The notes beneath the pieces are model-generated. The model was not told where the DNA came from. It saw nothing but the letters and a program-made list of their open reading frames with translations, and did not search any database. Shown here one piece after another: positions 8,088-16,122 of a stretch of DNA of 49,424 bases. The stretch comes from a virus. The position numbers were made by a program, and so were the translations under genes. The first letter of the stretch is position 1, and every line of letters begins with the position of its first letter. The stretch is from the IMG/VR virus record IMGVR_UViG_3300036770_008625, positions 1 to 49,424 of that record; one strand, written 5' to 3'.

Positions 8088-8354
8088 ATGCCAGATACCA
8101 CAGACATCGAAAAGAAAAGCCTAGAAGCACACGTAGAGCTGTGCGCCGAACGCTATCGCTTCCTGGAACAGAAATTCGAAGTGGTGGAACAGAAGATCAC
8201 CGATCAAGGCACTGTGATCCGCGAAGTGCATGACATGGTACAGAACATGGCGGAAAAACGCACAGACCAGATCATGGCCTGGGGCATGGCCGTCATAGGC
8301 TTCCTGGTGGGAGCAGTGCTGTGGTTCGGAGCACAATATCTACAACAGCTATGA
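8088..8354 (+). CDS. Coiled-coil protein with one C-terminal membrane segment
   Basis: An 88-aa protein. Residues 5-60 are a charged helical stretch (EKKSLEAHVELCAERY and following), probably a coiled coil. Residues 64-83 (IMAWGMAVIGFLVGAVLWFG) form one membrane helix. The layout is N-cytoplasmic coil plus C-tail anchor. Similar small proteins are common in T4-like aquatic phages and have no proven role; membrane anchoring or lysis timing is possible. The stop overlaps the next start by ATGA. Confidence 0.65.
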   Translation: MPDTTDIEKKSLEAHVELCAERYRFLEQKFEVVEQKITDQGTVIREVHDMVQNMAEKRTDQIMAWGMAVIGFLVGAVLWFGAQYLQQL

Positions 8355-8824
8355 ACTATGAGCCCAAAATAGAATCTTGGGCCCGGCGCGAACTGCCGCG
8401 TCATTTTGATGCCATGATCATCGAAGATCAAGGGCAGATCCTGGCATTCGGGAACTACCGTATCGCCCCGCATCGAGGTCAGCAACAGATTTTCAAACGA
8501 GATGAACTGGTAGCAGCCATGGCCAACCGTCGCACTGCCATGAGCTACTGTGTGGCCGATCATAGACAGGATCTCAATCTAGCCCGGCAGATCCTGCAGC
8601 TGGATCAGGCACAACAGACCCTACAGACCGATGTGCGCGTGCGTCAAAAAGTGGCTGAACGCAGCAGCAGCGATCTCTTCCGAGAGCGCGTGCAGACCAA
8701 ACTGCAATCGCGACAACAACAGCTCAGAGACATCACTTACCAACTGGAGAAATGCATCTCGCGTGCTAAATATCTACAACTTCGAGGATTCATCAATGAA
8801 ACTGCAAGAACTCGCCGCACCTGA
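8351..8824 (+). CDS. Helical basic protein, unknown function
   Basis: A 157-aa protein starting MNYEPKIESW. Residues 85-145 are strongly Gln/Arg-rich and helical, likely a coiled coil. The ATG at 8351 is chosen from the ATGA overlap with the preceding stop. The last 29 nt overlap the next gene. The segment QGQILAFGNYRIAP may be a small beta unit. No recognised family; the late operon context suggests a virion-related role. Confidence 0.55.
   Translation: MNYEPKIESWARRELPRHFDAMIIEDQGQILAFGNYRIAPHRGQQQIFKRDELVAAMANRRTAMSYCVADHRQDLNLARQILQLDQAQQTLQTDVRVRQKVAERSSSDLFRERVQTKLQSRQQQLRDITYQLEKCISRAKYLQLRGFINETARTRRT
8766..8772 (+). promoter_or_regulatory. T4-like late promoter motif
   Basis: CTAAATA sits 23 nt before the ATG at 8796, inside the end of the preceding gene, and a GAGGA ribosome site lies between motif and ATG. 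Confidence 0.45.
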
Positions 8825-9704
8825 CCGCAAAAAACAGACCCGTCAGGTCATGGAACAATACTTTGGCCGCACACCAGATTATCAGCGCCTTTCTGTTGCC
8901 GCTGCCCAACGCATGCTGCGCCGTGTGCGTGGCCTGATCCAAGAGCATCGGTACACCACTGCGCGCCACTACAGCGAGCAAGAACCTGCCTATCTCCGCT
9001 TGATCATGCTGGAACAGGCCCTGGCGCAACATGTGCAAGAAGAGATGATTCCTGTGGCCGCGCCAGCTACATCCACAGCCAAACCAGCCACTCAGAACAG
9101 CCAGACTGCACAGAAAACCACCGTGGATGTGAAAGATCCCAAACTGGCTGCTGCTCTCAAGAAAAGCCAGGCCGGACAATCACTCACACCAGACGAACAG
9201 AAGATGGTGAGTTCAGCTGCCTTGATGCAGCAGGAAAGCCGCCTTAAGCGTGCTCTTGTCACTCTCAAAGAAAGCGAAGTGCAACAGGCCCAAGTGGTGC
9301 TGGCTGCCCAGGACATGGTAGACAACATCCAGGGCATGATCGAAGATGCCACCGAAATGCAGTTCAAAGAGCTGCCGGCCTTGGTAGATTCTATCCGCAA
9401 TCAGATCGGTATGGATCAAGCCATGCAATTCCAGCAGGAGGCCACTGCTGCCCTTACAGGGCTGGTGCAGGCCTTGCAGGGCACCAAGACCAATCTCGAG
9501 CAGGGTCTGGGCGTGGTCACTGGGCAGGCACAGGCCACTCCGGCTCTGGATGCGGCCATGTCAGCAGCGGATTCTGGTGCTGCACCAGTTCCCGGTGAAG
9601 AAGAAGTTGATCTCAGCCTGGATGCCAATCTCCCCGCAGAAGAACCCGAAGAGCCCCAAGAACCTGCGGGCACCCAAGGTGCTCTGGGACGCGGACGCAG
9701 ATAA
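8796..9704 (+). CDS. Conserved phage protein with long helical and acidic C-terminal regions
   Basis: A 302-aa protein. Residues 1-75 are a compact basic helical region (KLQELAAPDRKKQTRQVMEQ). An Ala/Pro/Thr linker (about 85-105) leads to a long helical, Gln-rich middle (120-245) and a Pro/Glu-rich acidic tail. The ATG at 8796 is supported by GAGGA 8 nt upstream and the late motif; in-frame codons further upstream overlap the previous gene in another frame. The opening MKLQELA resembles MRLREL of the next gene, possibly a shared signal. The acidic tail and coil would suit a scaffold or core protein, but this is inference. Confidence 0.55.
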   Translation: MKLQELAAPDRKKQTRQVMEQYFGRTPDYQRLSVAAAQRMLRRVRGLIQEHRYTTARHYSEQEPAYLRLIMLEQALAQHVQEEMIPVAAPATSTAKPATQNSQTAQKTTVDVKDPKLAAALKKSQAGQSLTPDEQKMVSSAALMQQESRLKRALVTLKESEVQQAQVVLAAQDMVDNIQGMIEDATEMQFKELPALVDSIRNQIGMDQAMQFQQEATAALTGLVQALQGTKTNLEQGLGVVTGQAQATPALDAAMSAADSGAAPVPGEEEVDLSLDANLPAEEPEEPQEPAGTQGALGRGRR

Positions 9705-10048
9705 TGCGGCTCAGGGAGCTGGCTGAGCCCCCGGTACCCAAGCCAGACCAATTGATGGGGCTGGTAGAGTTCCTAGCAGGCCGCGCTGATGATACAGGTG
9801 CACGACGCCAGATCAGCAAAAACGCTTTCATGAGCCTGGCCCAAGAACTGGGCATCAATGTCACTGCTGCCAATATTGCGGAAATCGTGGGCAGACCGCC
9901 GCTGAGCAACATGTTGGAGCCCTTGGATCCCAGCTCTGACGTCATAACCTTCCGCGGTGGCGAAGTCACACCTACCCAGATGCCCGTGAGCAAGGCCCAA
10001 GACATCGTGGCCCGAGCGGCCAAGTCTGCACTCAACAAACGCACCTAA
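9704..10048 (+). CDS. Conserved small phage protein, unknown function
   Basis: A 114-aa protein whose ATG shares one base with the preceding stop (TAATG). It starts MRLRELAEPP, like the preceding protein, and is otherwise helical with a middle resembling a small DNA-binding-like helical bundle (SLAQELGINVTAANIAEIVG). That resemblance is weak and no family can be named. It ends the late operon just before the sigma70-like promoter of iscU. Confidence 0.55.
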   Translation: MRLRELAEPPVPKPDQLMGLVEFLAGRADDTGARRQISKNAFMSLAQELGINVTAANIAEIVGRPPLSNMLEPLDPSSDVITFRGGEVTPTQMPVSKAQDIVARAAKSALNKRT

Positions 10049-10055
10049 ATAAATA
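10045..10055 (+). promoter_or_regulatory. T4-like late motif pair upstream of iscU
   Basis: CTAAATA and the overlapping AATAAATA lie at the stop codon of the preceding gene, 53 nt before the iscU ATG. They may add late expression to the sigma70-like promoter just downstream, or be chance AT-rich sequence. Confidence 0.35.
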
Positions 10056-10061
10056 TCCAGG

Positions 10062-10090
10062 TTGACAGCGCCCTATCGCTGTTGTACAAT
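10062..10090 (+). promoter_or_regulatory. Sigma70-like promoter of the iscU-iscA unit
   Basis: TTGACA (10062-10067), a 17-bp spacer and TACAAT (10085-10090): a near-consensus host-type promoter. The predicted start near 10097 leaves a short leader holding AAGGAG before the ATG at 10108. Confidence 0.88.
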
Positions 10091-10107
10091 GAACCAAGGA
10101 GACGCAC

Positions 10108-10497
10108 ATGGCTTATTCAGCTGCTGTTATTGATCACTATGAAAATCCAAGAAATGTAGGATCGTTGAACAAAAATGACCCCACTGTGGGCACCGGAATG
10201 GTGGGAGCCCCCGCATGCGGTGATGTGATGAAACTGCAAATCCAGGTGGATGACAGCGGAGTGATTCGTGATGCTAGATTCAAAACCTACGGTTGTGGCA
10301 GCGCGATTGCTTCCAGCAGTCTAGTCACAGAATGGGTCAAAGGCAAAACCTTGGATGAGGCCATGGCTCTGAAAAATACCGAAATTGCGGAGGAACTGGC
10401 CTTGCCACCTGTGAAGATTCATTGTTCCATCCTGGCCGAAGATGCGATCAAAGCTGCCATCGAAGACTATCGCAAAAAACATGATCTCAGTGACTGA
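10108..10497 (+). CDS. iscU: Iron-sulfur cluster scaffold protein IscU
   Basis: A complete 129-aa IscU, the scaffold on which cysteine desulfurase and electron donors assemble [2Fe-2S] clusters before transfer. Cluster ligands are all present: Cys37, Asp39, Cys63, His105 and Cys106, at the same numbers as in the E. coli protein. LPPVK (99-103), the HscA chaperone recognition motif, is intact, so it may use host HscA/HscB. Expression is from a strong sigma70-like promoter, suggesting early synthesis. iscA overlaps its 3' end by 17 nt. No iscS is visible nearby, so host desulfurase is probably used. Possible clients here include IscA, the radical SAM protein and host Fe-S enzymes. Confidence 0.97.
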   Translation: MAYSAAVIDHYENPRNVGSLNKNDPTVGTGMVGAPACGDVMKLQIQVDDSGVIRDARFKTYGCGSAIASSSLVTEWVKGKTLDEAMALKNTEIAEELALPPVKIHCSILAEDAIKAAIEDYRKKHDLSD

Positions 10498-10810
10498 TAT
10501 CGCAGCCGAAAAAATCCGTGCTTCTATCCAAAAAAGAGGTCGAGGCCTGGGCATCAAGGTTGGTGTGCGTACCACTGGCTGTTCGGGCTTGGCCTATGTG
10601 CTGGAATATGTGGATCAAGAACAAGGTAGCCAAATTTGCACCCGGCACTTTGATACCAACGGTGTGCGAGTGTATGTGAATCCTGAGCATCTGGTGTATC
10701 TCGAAGGCATGACCATAGACTATCAACGGCGAGGCCTCAACGAAGGTTTCGAGTTCATAAATCAAAACGAAAAGGATCGCTGCGGCTGCGGCGAATCATT
10801 CCGAGTTTGA
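10481..10810 (+). CDS. iscA: A-type iron-sulfur carrier protein IscA
   Basis: A 109-aa A-type carrier (E. coli IscA is 107 aa) that accepts or supplies iron or clusters for target proteins. The three conserved cysteines are present: Cys34 in TTGCSGLAY, and Cys101 and Cys103 in CGCGESF. RRGLNEGFEF is also family-typical. The ATG at 10481 gives the standard length and overlaps iscU by 17 nt, indicating one transcript and coupled translation. The stop overlaps the TTG of the nuclease gene. Confidence 0.96.
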   Translation: MISVTDIAAEKIRASIQKRGRGLGIKVGVRTTGCSGLAYVLEYVDQEQGSQICTRHFDTNGVRVYVNPEHLVYLEGMTIDYQRRGLNEGFEFINQNEKDRCGCGESFRV

Positions 10811-11523
10811 TCACAGAACGATTTCAGTATGCGCCACTGACCCGAGAGAGCGTGGAGGGCCAGCGGCTTTACGCCACCCCCGATGGCCGAAAACTACCCA
10901 GTGTGACCACTATACTGGATCGCACCAAACCAGCAGAAAAACGCCAGGCTCTAGAAAACTGGCGCCGGCGTGTAGGACACGAAAAGGCACAGCAGATCAC
11001 CACTGAAGCTGCCAATCGTGGTACCAGGATGCACAGCTACCTAGAGCACTACGTCATTAACGGCTCACATAAAGATCGTGGCACCAATCCCTTTGGTTGG
11101 GCCAGCCATGCCATGGCGGAAAAGGTCATCCAAGAAGGTCTGTGCCGGGTCACTGAATTCTGGGGCACAGAAGTTCCTCTGTATTTCCCTCAGATCTATG
11201 CCGGTACCACAGATTGCGTAGGCTTGCACGAAGGCATTGAAAGCATACTTGATTTCAAACAGACCAACCGGCCCAAAAAAACCGAATGGATCGAAGACTA
11301 TTTTCTGCAATTAGCGGCCTATGCAGAAGCCCACAACGAAGTGTATGGCACGAGGATACGCCGCGGTGTGATCTTGATGTGCGCCCGGCCCGAGCAGGAT
11401 GATCAAGGAAACTTCGTCTCAGAGCCCCAATATCAAGAATGGATAGTAGAAGGTTCTGAATTTGAACAATGGCGCCAGCGTTGGTGGAAGCGGGTAGAAC
11501 AATACTACCAGGACCACGCATAA
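10807..11523 (+). CDS. PD-(D/E)XK-type exonuclease
   Basis: A 238-aa protein with the layout of phage PD-(D/E)XK nucleases. PSVTTIL is near the N-terminus; GTRMHSYLEHY is the helical motif with Glu/His; YAGTTDCVG and ILDFKQT (Asp, then D-x-K) form the catalytic core; YFLQLAAYAEAHNEVYG is the Q-x3-Y helix of RecB-like nucleases. It likely processes DNA ends in recombination or degrades host DNA. The start is TTG at 10807, overlapping the iscA stop (TTGA); no in-frame ATG exists nearby. Co-transcription with iscUA is interesting because some RecB-like nucleases carry Fe-S clusters, but no four-cysteine cluster motif is seen here. Confidence 0.85.
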   Translation: MITERFQYAPLTRESVEGQRLYATPDGRKLPSVTTILDRTKPAEKRQALENWRRRVGHEKAQQITTEAANRGTRMHSYLEHYVINGSHKDRGTNPFGWASHAMAEKVIQEGLCRVTEFWGTEVPLYFPQIYAGTTDCVGLHEGIESILDFKQTNRPKKTEWIEDYFLQLAAYAEAHNEVYGTRIRRGVILMCARPEQDDQGNFVSEPQYQEWIVEGSEFEQWRQRWWKRVEQYYQDHA

Positions 11524-11526
11524 ATA
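11519..11526 (+). promoter_or_regulatory. T4-like late promoter motif
   Basis: CATAAATA overlaps the stop of the nuclease gene, 23 nt before the tail-spike ATG. Confidence 0.6.
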
Positions 11527-11549
11527 CCCAATCACATAGGTAAATCAAC

Positions 11550-13364
11550 ATGGCCATTGTACAGGTATCGAGAATCACCCAAAGAAAGGGTCTAGAGCAG
11601 GATCTACCGCAGCCCTTGGCGGGTGCAGAACTGGGATGGGCTGTGGATCAACGCAGGCTGTTCATCGGCAATGGCACCTTGACCGAAGGTGCGCCCGTGG
11701 TAGGCAACACCGAAATACTCACAGAGTTTTCCGACATCCTGGGGTTCGCGGCCACCTACACCTATCAAGGAGAAGCAGCGGGTTATACTGTACAGACCGG
11801 AGTGACCTCTGGCACACCCGTGTCGCAGAGCCTGCAGAGCCGCCTGGACAGCTATGCCATAGTTTCAGATTTTGGTGCCACTGGCGATGGTGTCACCGAC
11901 GATACCGCTGCCATCAATCGCGCGCTGTTCCAGTTGTACTGTGTACAGGCCAACTCACAGATCCGGCGCAGCCTGTTTTTTCCGGCCGGCACCTACAAGG
12001 TGTCTGACACCATCAAGATTCCGCCCTATGCCAAGCTCTACGGAGAAGGCGCCAACAGCTCAATCATTTCGTTCCAGGTAGAAATCTGGGCAGCCAACAC
12101 TGCCTATGCGGATGGCGTACTGGTCAGCGACGAGGATCCCGGCACCGGTGTAATAACCTACTATCGCAGCGTGGCTGCAGTGCCCGGAACCGGTATACTG
12201 CTCACAGACGCAGACTATTGGGACAGTGTGAATTTGCCCAACTATGTGGTGCAGACCGCCGACAGCCTCCAGCAGACCGGCGTCAACCTCGGTCAAAACG
12301 GAGCCACGCTGCCGCGCAACGTGGAAGTCTCCAGCATGGCATTTGAAACCCAGACCTTTGGCAATGACAGTGCTCTAGGTCACCAGATCATGCTGTTGGA
12401 ACAGGCACGGCAATTTTACTTCGATAGCGTGACCTGGCGAGGACCCCTGCTCACCAGCCAGCTGGATTCAGCTGTGGAAAATCTTGCTGCTGTGAGATTC
12501 GCCGGCACCCTGGCCACCCCACCCACACAGATCACCTTTGACAAATGCAGATTTCAGAATCTCACTTTTGCCATCAACACCGACGAACTGATCCAAGGTA
12601 TCACGATCAGCAACAGTTGGTTTGACAGCCTTTATCAGGGTATCTTGCTGGGAGACAATGCTCCTGTGAACGGTGGCCCCACTGGTGTGCGTGTCATGCA
12701 CAACATCTTTGACAACATCTATGCCGAAGCCGTGGTCATAGAAAACTGCAGCCTCAATGCCACGGGCTACAACACATTCCTGGATGTGGGCAACCAGTTC
12801 AACGGCGCTGCCAACCCGGCCACACCCATCATCACGATCAATGCCAACAACAACCTCAGCGTGGGAGACATGTTCCTACGCACTACCGCGCAGAGCCTGC
12901 AGGGTACAGGTTATCCTCGTATCCGTATCTTCGATTCAGGCACTGCCAGCACACCCACTGCCATTGGTATCACCAGCGGCAGCCAGATACAACTGGGCAA
13001 TTATGTGCGCGAATCTGGAGTGCAGGTCACTCTAGAAGATGGGTTCGCTGACCAGGCACTGTTCACCTTTGACACAGCGCTGGCACAAAGCAACGGCGGT
13101 TTCCAGGCCTTGCGCATGGACTATACCATCTACAGGTTGACTGCTGGCACCAAGGCCGTGCGCACAGGATCATTCACCGTGGTAGCTGGAGGCGACGATT
13201 CTGCAGGTGAAGGTGTGGTGTTCGTGGACGACTATACCGAAAACGAGGGTACAGACATCGATCTCAGTGCCACCGAATCCAGTGATGTGGTTACGGTGAG
13301 TTATACTGCGGCAGCCACTGGTTTTGACGGAACCATATATTACAGCATCACGCATCTGGCCTGA
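11550..13364 (+). CDS. Tail spike / tail fibre protein with pectate-lyase-like beta-helix
   Basis: A 604-aa virion protein. Residues 1-50 (VSRITQRKGLEQDLPQPLAG and AELGWAVDQRRLFIGNG) are a conserved attachment head seen in many aquatic T4-like fibres. Residues 108-125 (VSDFGATGDGVTDDTAAIN) are the hallmark entry of pectin-lyase-fold spikes. Repeated strand-turn sequence follows (FDKCRFQNLTF, ISNSWFDSLYQGI, MHNIFDNIYAEAV) to about residue 450, then a beta-rich C-terminal domain. It probably binds and may cleave a surface polysaccharide; catalytic residues cannot be set by eye. It is driven by the late motif at 11519 and followed by a gene starting at its own stop. Confidence 0.85.
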   Translation: MAIVQVSRITQRKGLEQDLPQPLAGAELGWAVDQRRLFIGNGTLTEGAPVVGNTEILTEFSDILGFAATYTYQGEAAGYTVQTGVTSGTPVSQSLQSRLDSYAIVSDFGATGDGVTDDTAAINRALFQLYCVQANSQIRRSLFFPAGTYKVSDTIKIPPYAKLYGEGANSSIISFQVEIWAANTAYADGVLVSDEDPGTGVITYYRSVAAVPGTGILLTDADYWDSVNLPNYVVQTADSLQQTGVNLGQNGATLPRNVEVSSMAFETQTFGNDSALGHQIMLLEQARQFYFDSVTWRGPLLTSQLDSAVENLAAVRFAGTLATPPTQITFDKCRFQNLTFAINTDELIQGITISNSWFDSLYQGILLGDNAPVNGGPTGVRVMHNIFDNIYAEAVVIENCSLNATGYNTFLDVGNQFNGAANPATPIITINANNNLSVGDMFLRTTAQSLQGTGYPRIRIFDSGTASTPTAIGITSGSQIQLGNYVRESGVQVTLEDGFADQALFTFDTALAQSNGGFQALRMDYTIYRLTAGTKAVRTGSFTVVAGGDDSAGEGVVFVDDYTENEGTDIDLSATESSDVVTVSYTAAATGFDGTIYYSITHLA

Positions 13365-13789
13365 TGTGGCACCGATCCTATGCAGATCGATTGCAGTCGT
13401 GGCACGGGCTGCGCACTAATTCGCAATCACTGAGCCTTGTGCCCTGCCTTGAAACCATCAACGGCTGGTGGATGCGGTGTCCTTGGACCTCCTATTACCT
13501 ACATTGGGACGATCTGGGGCAATGGCCCGATCCTTGGCAGTTGTTGCAAGACAATCGGTTCTGCGATCTTGCGCGCGGGCTAGGAATCCTGTATACTGTA
13601 GCCATGCTGGATCGTGATGATTTTGGTACTGTTGTGCTGGCACAGTGCGACCACGACAATTTAGTCCTGGTCGCTGACGGAAAATATGTTCTTAATTGGC
13701 AGCGCGACAGCATCGTAAATATCACTCCAGGCCCTGTGTCGCAACATCGCAGCATCGATCATATAAAAATACTAGAGAAAATCCATTAA
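13364..13789 (+). CDS. Conserved Trp-rich phage protein, unknown function
   Basis: A 141-aa protein with many Trp (WHRSYADRLQSWHGL, WWMRCPWTSYYLHWDD, WPDPWQLL). Proteins with this Trp-rich layout appear to recur as unnamed families in pelagic T4-like phages. The ATG shares a base with the stop of the tail-spike gene (TGATG). It ends 6 nt before nrdA, so it could be co-transcribed with either neighbour. No catalytic motif is recognised. Confidence 0.6.
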   Translation: MWHRSYADRLQSWHGLRTNSQSLSLVPCLETINGWWMRCPWTSYYLHWDDLGQWPDPWQLLQDNRFCDLARGLGILYTVAMLDRDDFGTVVLAQCDHDNLVLVADGKYVLNWQRDSIVNITPGPVSQHRSIDHIKILEKIH

Positions 13790-13795
13790 AATCAC

Positions 13796-16114
13796 ATGAA
13801 AAGCATCACAGTAGTCAAACGAAACGGAGCGCGAGAGCCATTGGCTCTGGAAAAATGGCAGGCACAGATCGCAAAAGTATGCTCGGGCATCGCAGATGTG
13901 AGCCAGAGCATGATCGAGATCAAGGCGCAACTGCATTTTTACGATGGCATACCCACCACCGAAATTGACGGTATCACTCTGCGGGCCATTGTGGATCTCA
14001 TCGATATCGAGGCCAATCCAGATGTAGGGCACACCAATTATCAGTTCGTGGCTGGCAAACAACGTCTAAGCATGTTGCGCAAGGATGTGTACGGCAGCTA
14101 CACGCCCCCTCCCTTGTATGAAATCGTGCAACGCAATGTGGCCACCGGACTGTACACACCCGAACTGCTGACCTGGTACACGCCAGAAGACTGGCAGCGC
14201 ATGGAAGACATGATCGATCATGCACGCGATGAAACCTACAGCTATGCCGCCATTGAGCAGCTGATCGAAAAGTATCTTGTGCGTAATCGCGCCACTCGAG
14301 AGATCTACGAAACGCCACAGGTGCGGTACATGATAGCAGCAGCCACGGTGTTCCATGGTGAGGAACCCAACACCGCGCGTATGCGCTACATCAAGGAGTA
14401 TTACAATGCGGCTAGTGATGGTCTGTTTACTTTGGCTACCCCTGTTCTTGCTGGGCTTGGTACTCCTACCAAACAATTTTCTAGTTGTGTGCTTATACGC
14501 AGCGATGATGACCTTGATAGCATATTTGCTAGCGGTGAAATGATGGCCAAATATGCCAGCAAACGTGCTGGCATCGGTTTGGAGATTGGTCGTCTCCGCC
14601 CACTAGGTAGCCCCATCAGAGGTGGCGAGATCATGCACACCGGTATGATCCCATTCCTAAAGAAATGGTTTGGTGACCTACGTTCATGCAGTCAAGGCGG
14701 TATCAGAAATGCTTCGGCCACTGTGTTCTATCCCATATGGCATCATCAGTTTGATGACCTCATCGTTCTCAAAAACAACCAAGGTACAGAAGAGACCAGG
14801 GTACGACACATGGATTATGGTGTGGTGCTATCTGCGTTCTTCTGGCGTCGCTTCAAGAACAAGGAAGACATCACTTTCTTTGATCCCAACGAAGTGCCTG
14901 ACCTATACGAAGCCTTCTATCGAGACGCCAAACTATTCGAAGAACTTTATGTAAAATATGAACGGCGTCGAGACCTACGCAAAAAGGTCATGAGTGCAGA
15001 AGAAGTGTTCAAAGGCGGTATCCTCAAAGAGCGCACCGATACCGGTCGGATCTATCTTGTGTTCATAGACAATGTCATGAACCAAGGACCATTCGATCCT
15101 GAGTATCATACCATATATCAGAGCAATCTCTGCTGCGAGATCCTGTTGCCTACTAAACCGTTCCGGCGCCTGGATGACGAACAAGGACGCATTTCGCTGT
15201 GCACCCTGGGAAGCATAAACTGGGGAGCTTTCCGAAATCCCGAAGACATGCGCCGAGCCTGTCGTATCCTGCAACGCAGTCTCTGCAACATCTTGGACTA
15301 TCAAGATTTCCTCAGCATACAATCCAAACTCAGCAACGACGAGATACAACCTCTAGGTATCGGTGTCACCAATCTCGCCTACTGGCATGCCAAGCGCAGT
15401 CTCCGGTACGGTGAGCCCGAGGCCTTGGCCGAAGTAAAAAGCTGGATGGAACATCAGGCCTACTATCTCACCGAAGCCACCGTGGAACTGGCGCGCGAGC
15501 GCGGACCTTGCCTGCACAGCGCCCAGACGCGTTATGGTCGAGGCGAATTTCCCTGGGAGCGGCGTGCTGCGGCCGTGAATGAACTCACAGATTTTACACC
15601 AGAACTGGACTGGGAGTCTCTGCGTACCGAGATGCGACAGCACGGAGTCCGCAACGCCACCTTGATGGCCATCGCTCCGGTAGAATCCTCATCGGTAGTG
15701 ATCAACTCAACCAACGGCATAGAATTGCCCATGAGCCTGATCACTGTGAAAGAAAGCAAGGCCGGGAGTCTTACCCAAGTGGTACCGGAATATCAGAAGC
15801 TGCGCAATCGCTATCAACTGATGTGGGATCAGACCGATTGCATCGACTACATCAAGACTGCCGCTGTGTTGGCTGCCTATGTGGATCAAAGCATCAGCAC
15901 CAACACCTTCTACAATCCGGCCCACTTTTCAGATCGCAAAGTACCCACTACCTTGATCGCACACAATCTCATGCAGGCACATCGCTGGGGTATCAAGACA
16001 TTCTACTACAGTCTCATCAACAAACAGGGCGCCAAAAGCCAGTCCGAAGACATGCCCGAACCGGCGCGGTCTGATTCCCTCGATGAAGCAGACTGTGAAG
16101 CCTGTAAACTATAG
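13796..16114 (+). CDS. nrdA: Ribonucleoside-diphosphate reductase, large (alpha) subunit, class Ia
   Basis: A 772-aa subunit that reduces ribonucleotides to deoxyribonucleotides for phage DNA synthesis. All key residues are visible: Cys231 in SSCVLI (redox pair), Asn444-x-Cys446-x-Glu448 in SNLCCEI (radical site), Cys469 in SLCTLGS (redox partner), a Tyr-Tyr pair in FYYSLIN (radical transfer) and the C-terminal CEAC shuttle pair. An N-terminal ATP-cone-like region (residues 1-90) suggests dATP/ATP control. Synonymous codon use changes sharply around 14404-14560, over the Cys231 region, toward T-ending codons. The order nrdA-nrdB-glutaredoxin forms a complete reduction module. Confidence 0.97.
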   Translation: MKSITVVKRNGAREPLALEKWQAQIAKVCSGIADVSQSMIEIKAQLHFYDGIPTTEIDGITLRAIVDLIDIEANPDVGHTNYQFVAGKQRLSMLRKDVYGSYTPPPLYEIVQRNVATGLYTPELLTWYTPEDWQRMEDMIDHARDETYSYAAIEQLIEKYLVRNRATREIYETPQVRYMIAAATVFHGEEPNTARMRYIKEYYNAASDGLFTLATPVLAGLGTPTKQFSSCVLIRSDDDLDSIFASGEMMAKYASKRAGIGLEIGRLRPLGSPIRGGEIMHTGMIPFLKKWFGDLRSCSQGGIRNASATVFYPIWHHQFDDLIVLKNNQGTEETRVRHMDYGVVLSAFFWRRFKNKEDITFFDPNEVPDLYEAFYRDAKLFEELYVKYERRRDLRKKVMSAEEVFKGGILKERTDTGRIYLVFIDNVMNQGPFDPEYHTIYQSNLCCEILLPTKPFRRLDDEQGRISLCTLGSINWGAFRNPEDMRRACRILQRSLCNILDYQDFLSIQSKLSNDEIQPLGIGVTNLAYWHAKRSLRYGEPEALAEVKSWMEHQAYYLTEATVELARERGPCLHSAQTRYGRGEFPWERRAAAVNELTDFTPELDWESLRTEMRQHGVRNATLMAIAPVESSSVVINSTNGIELPMSLITVKESKAGSLTQVVPEYQKLRNRYQLMWDQTDCIDYIKTAAVLAAYVDQSISTNTFYNPAHFSDRKVPTTLIAHNLMQAHRWGIKTFYYSLINKQGAKSQSEDMPEPARSDSLDEADCEACKL

Positions 16115-16122
16115 GAGCCGCC

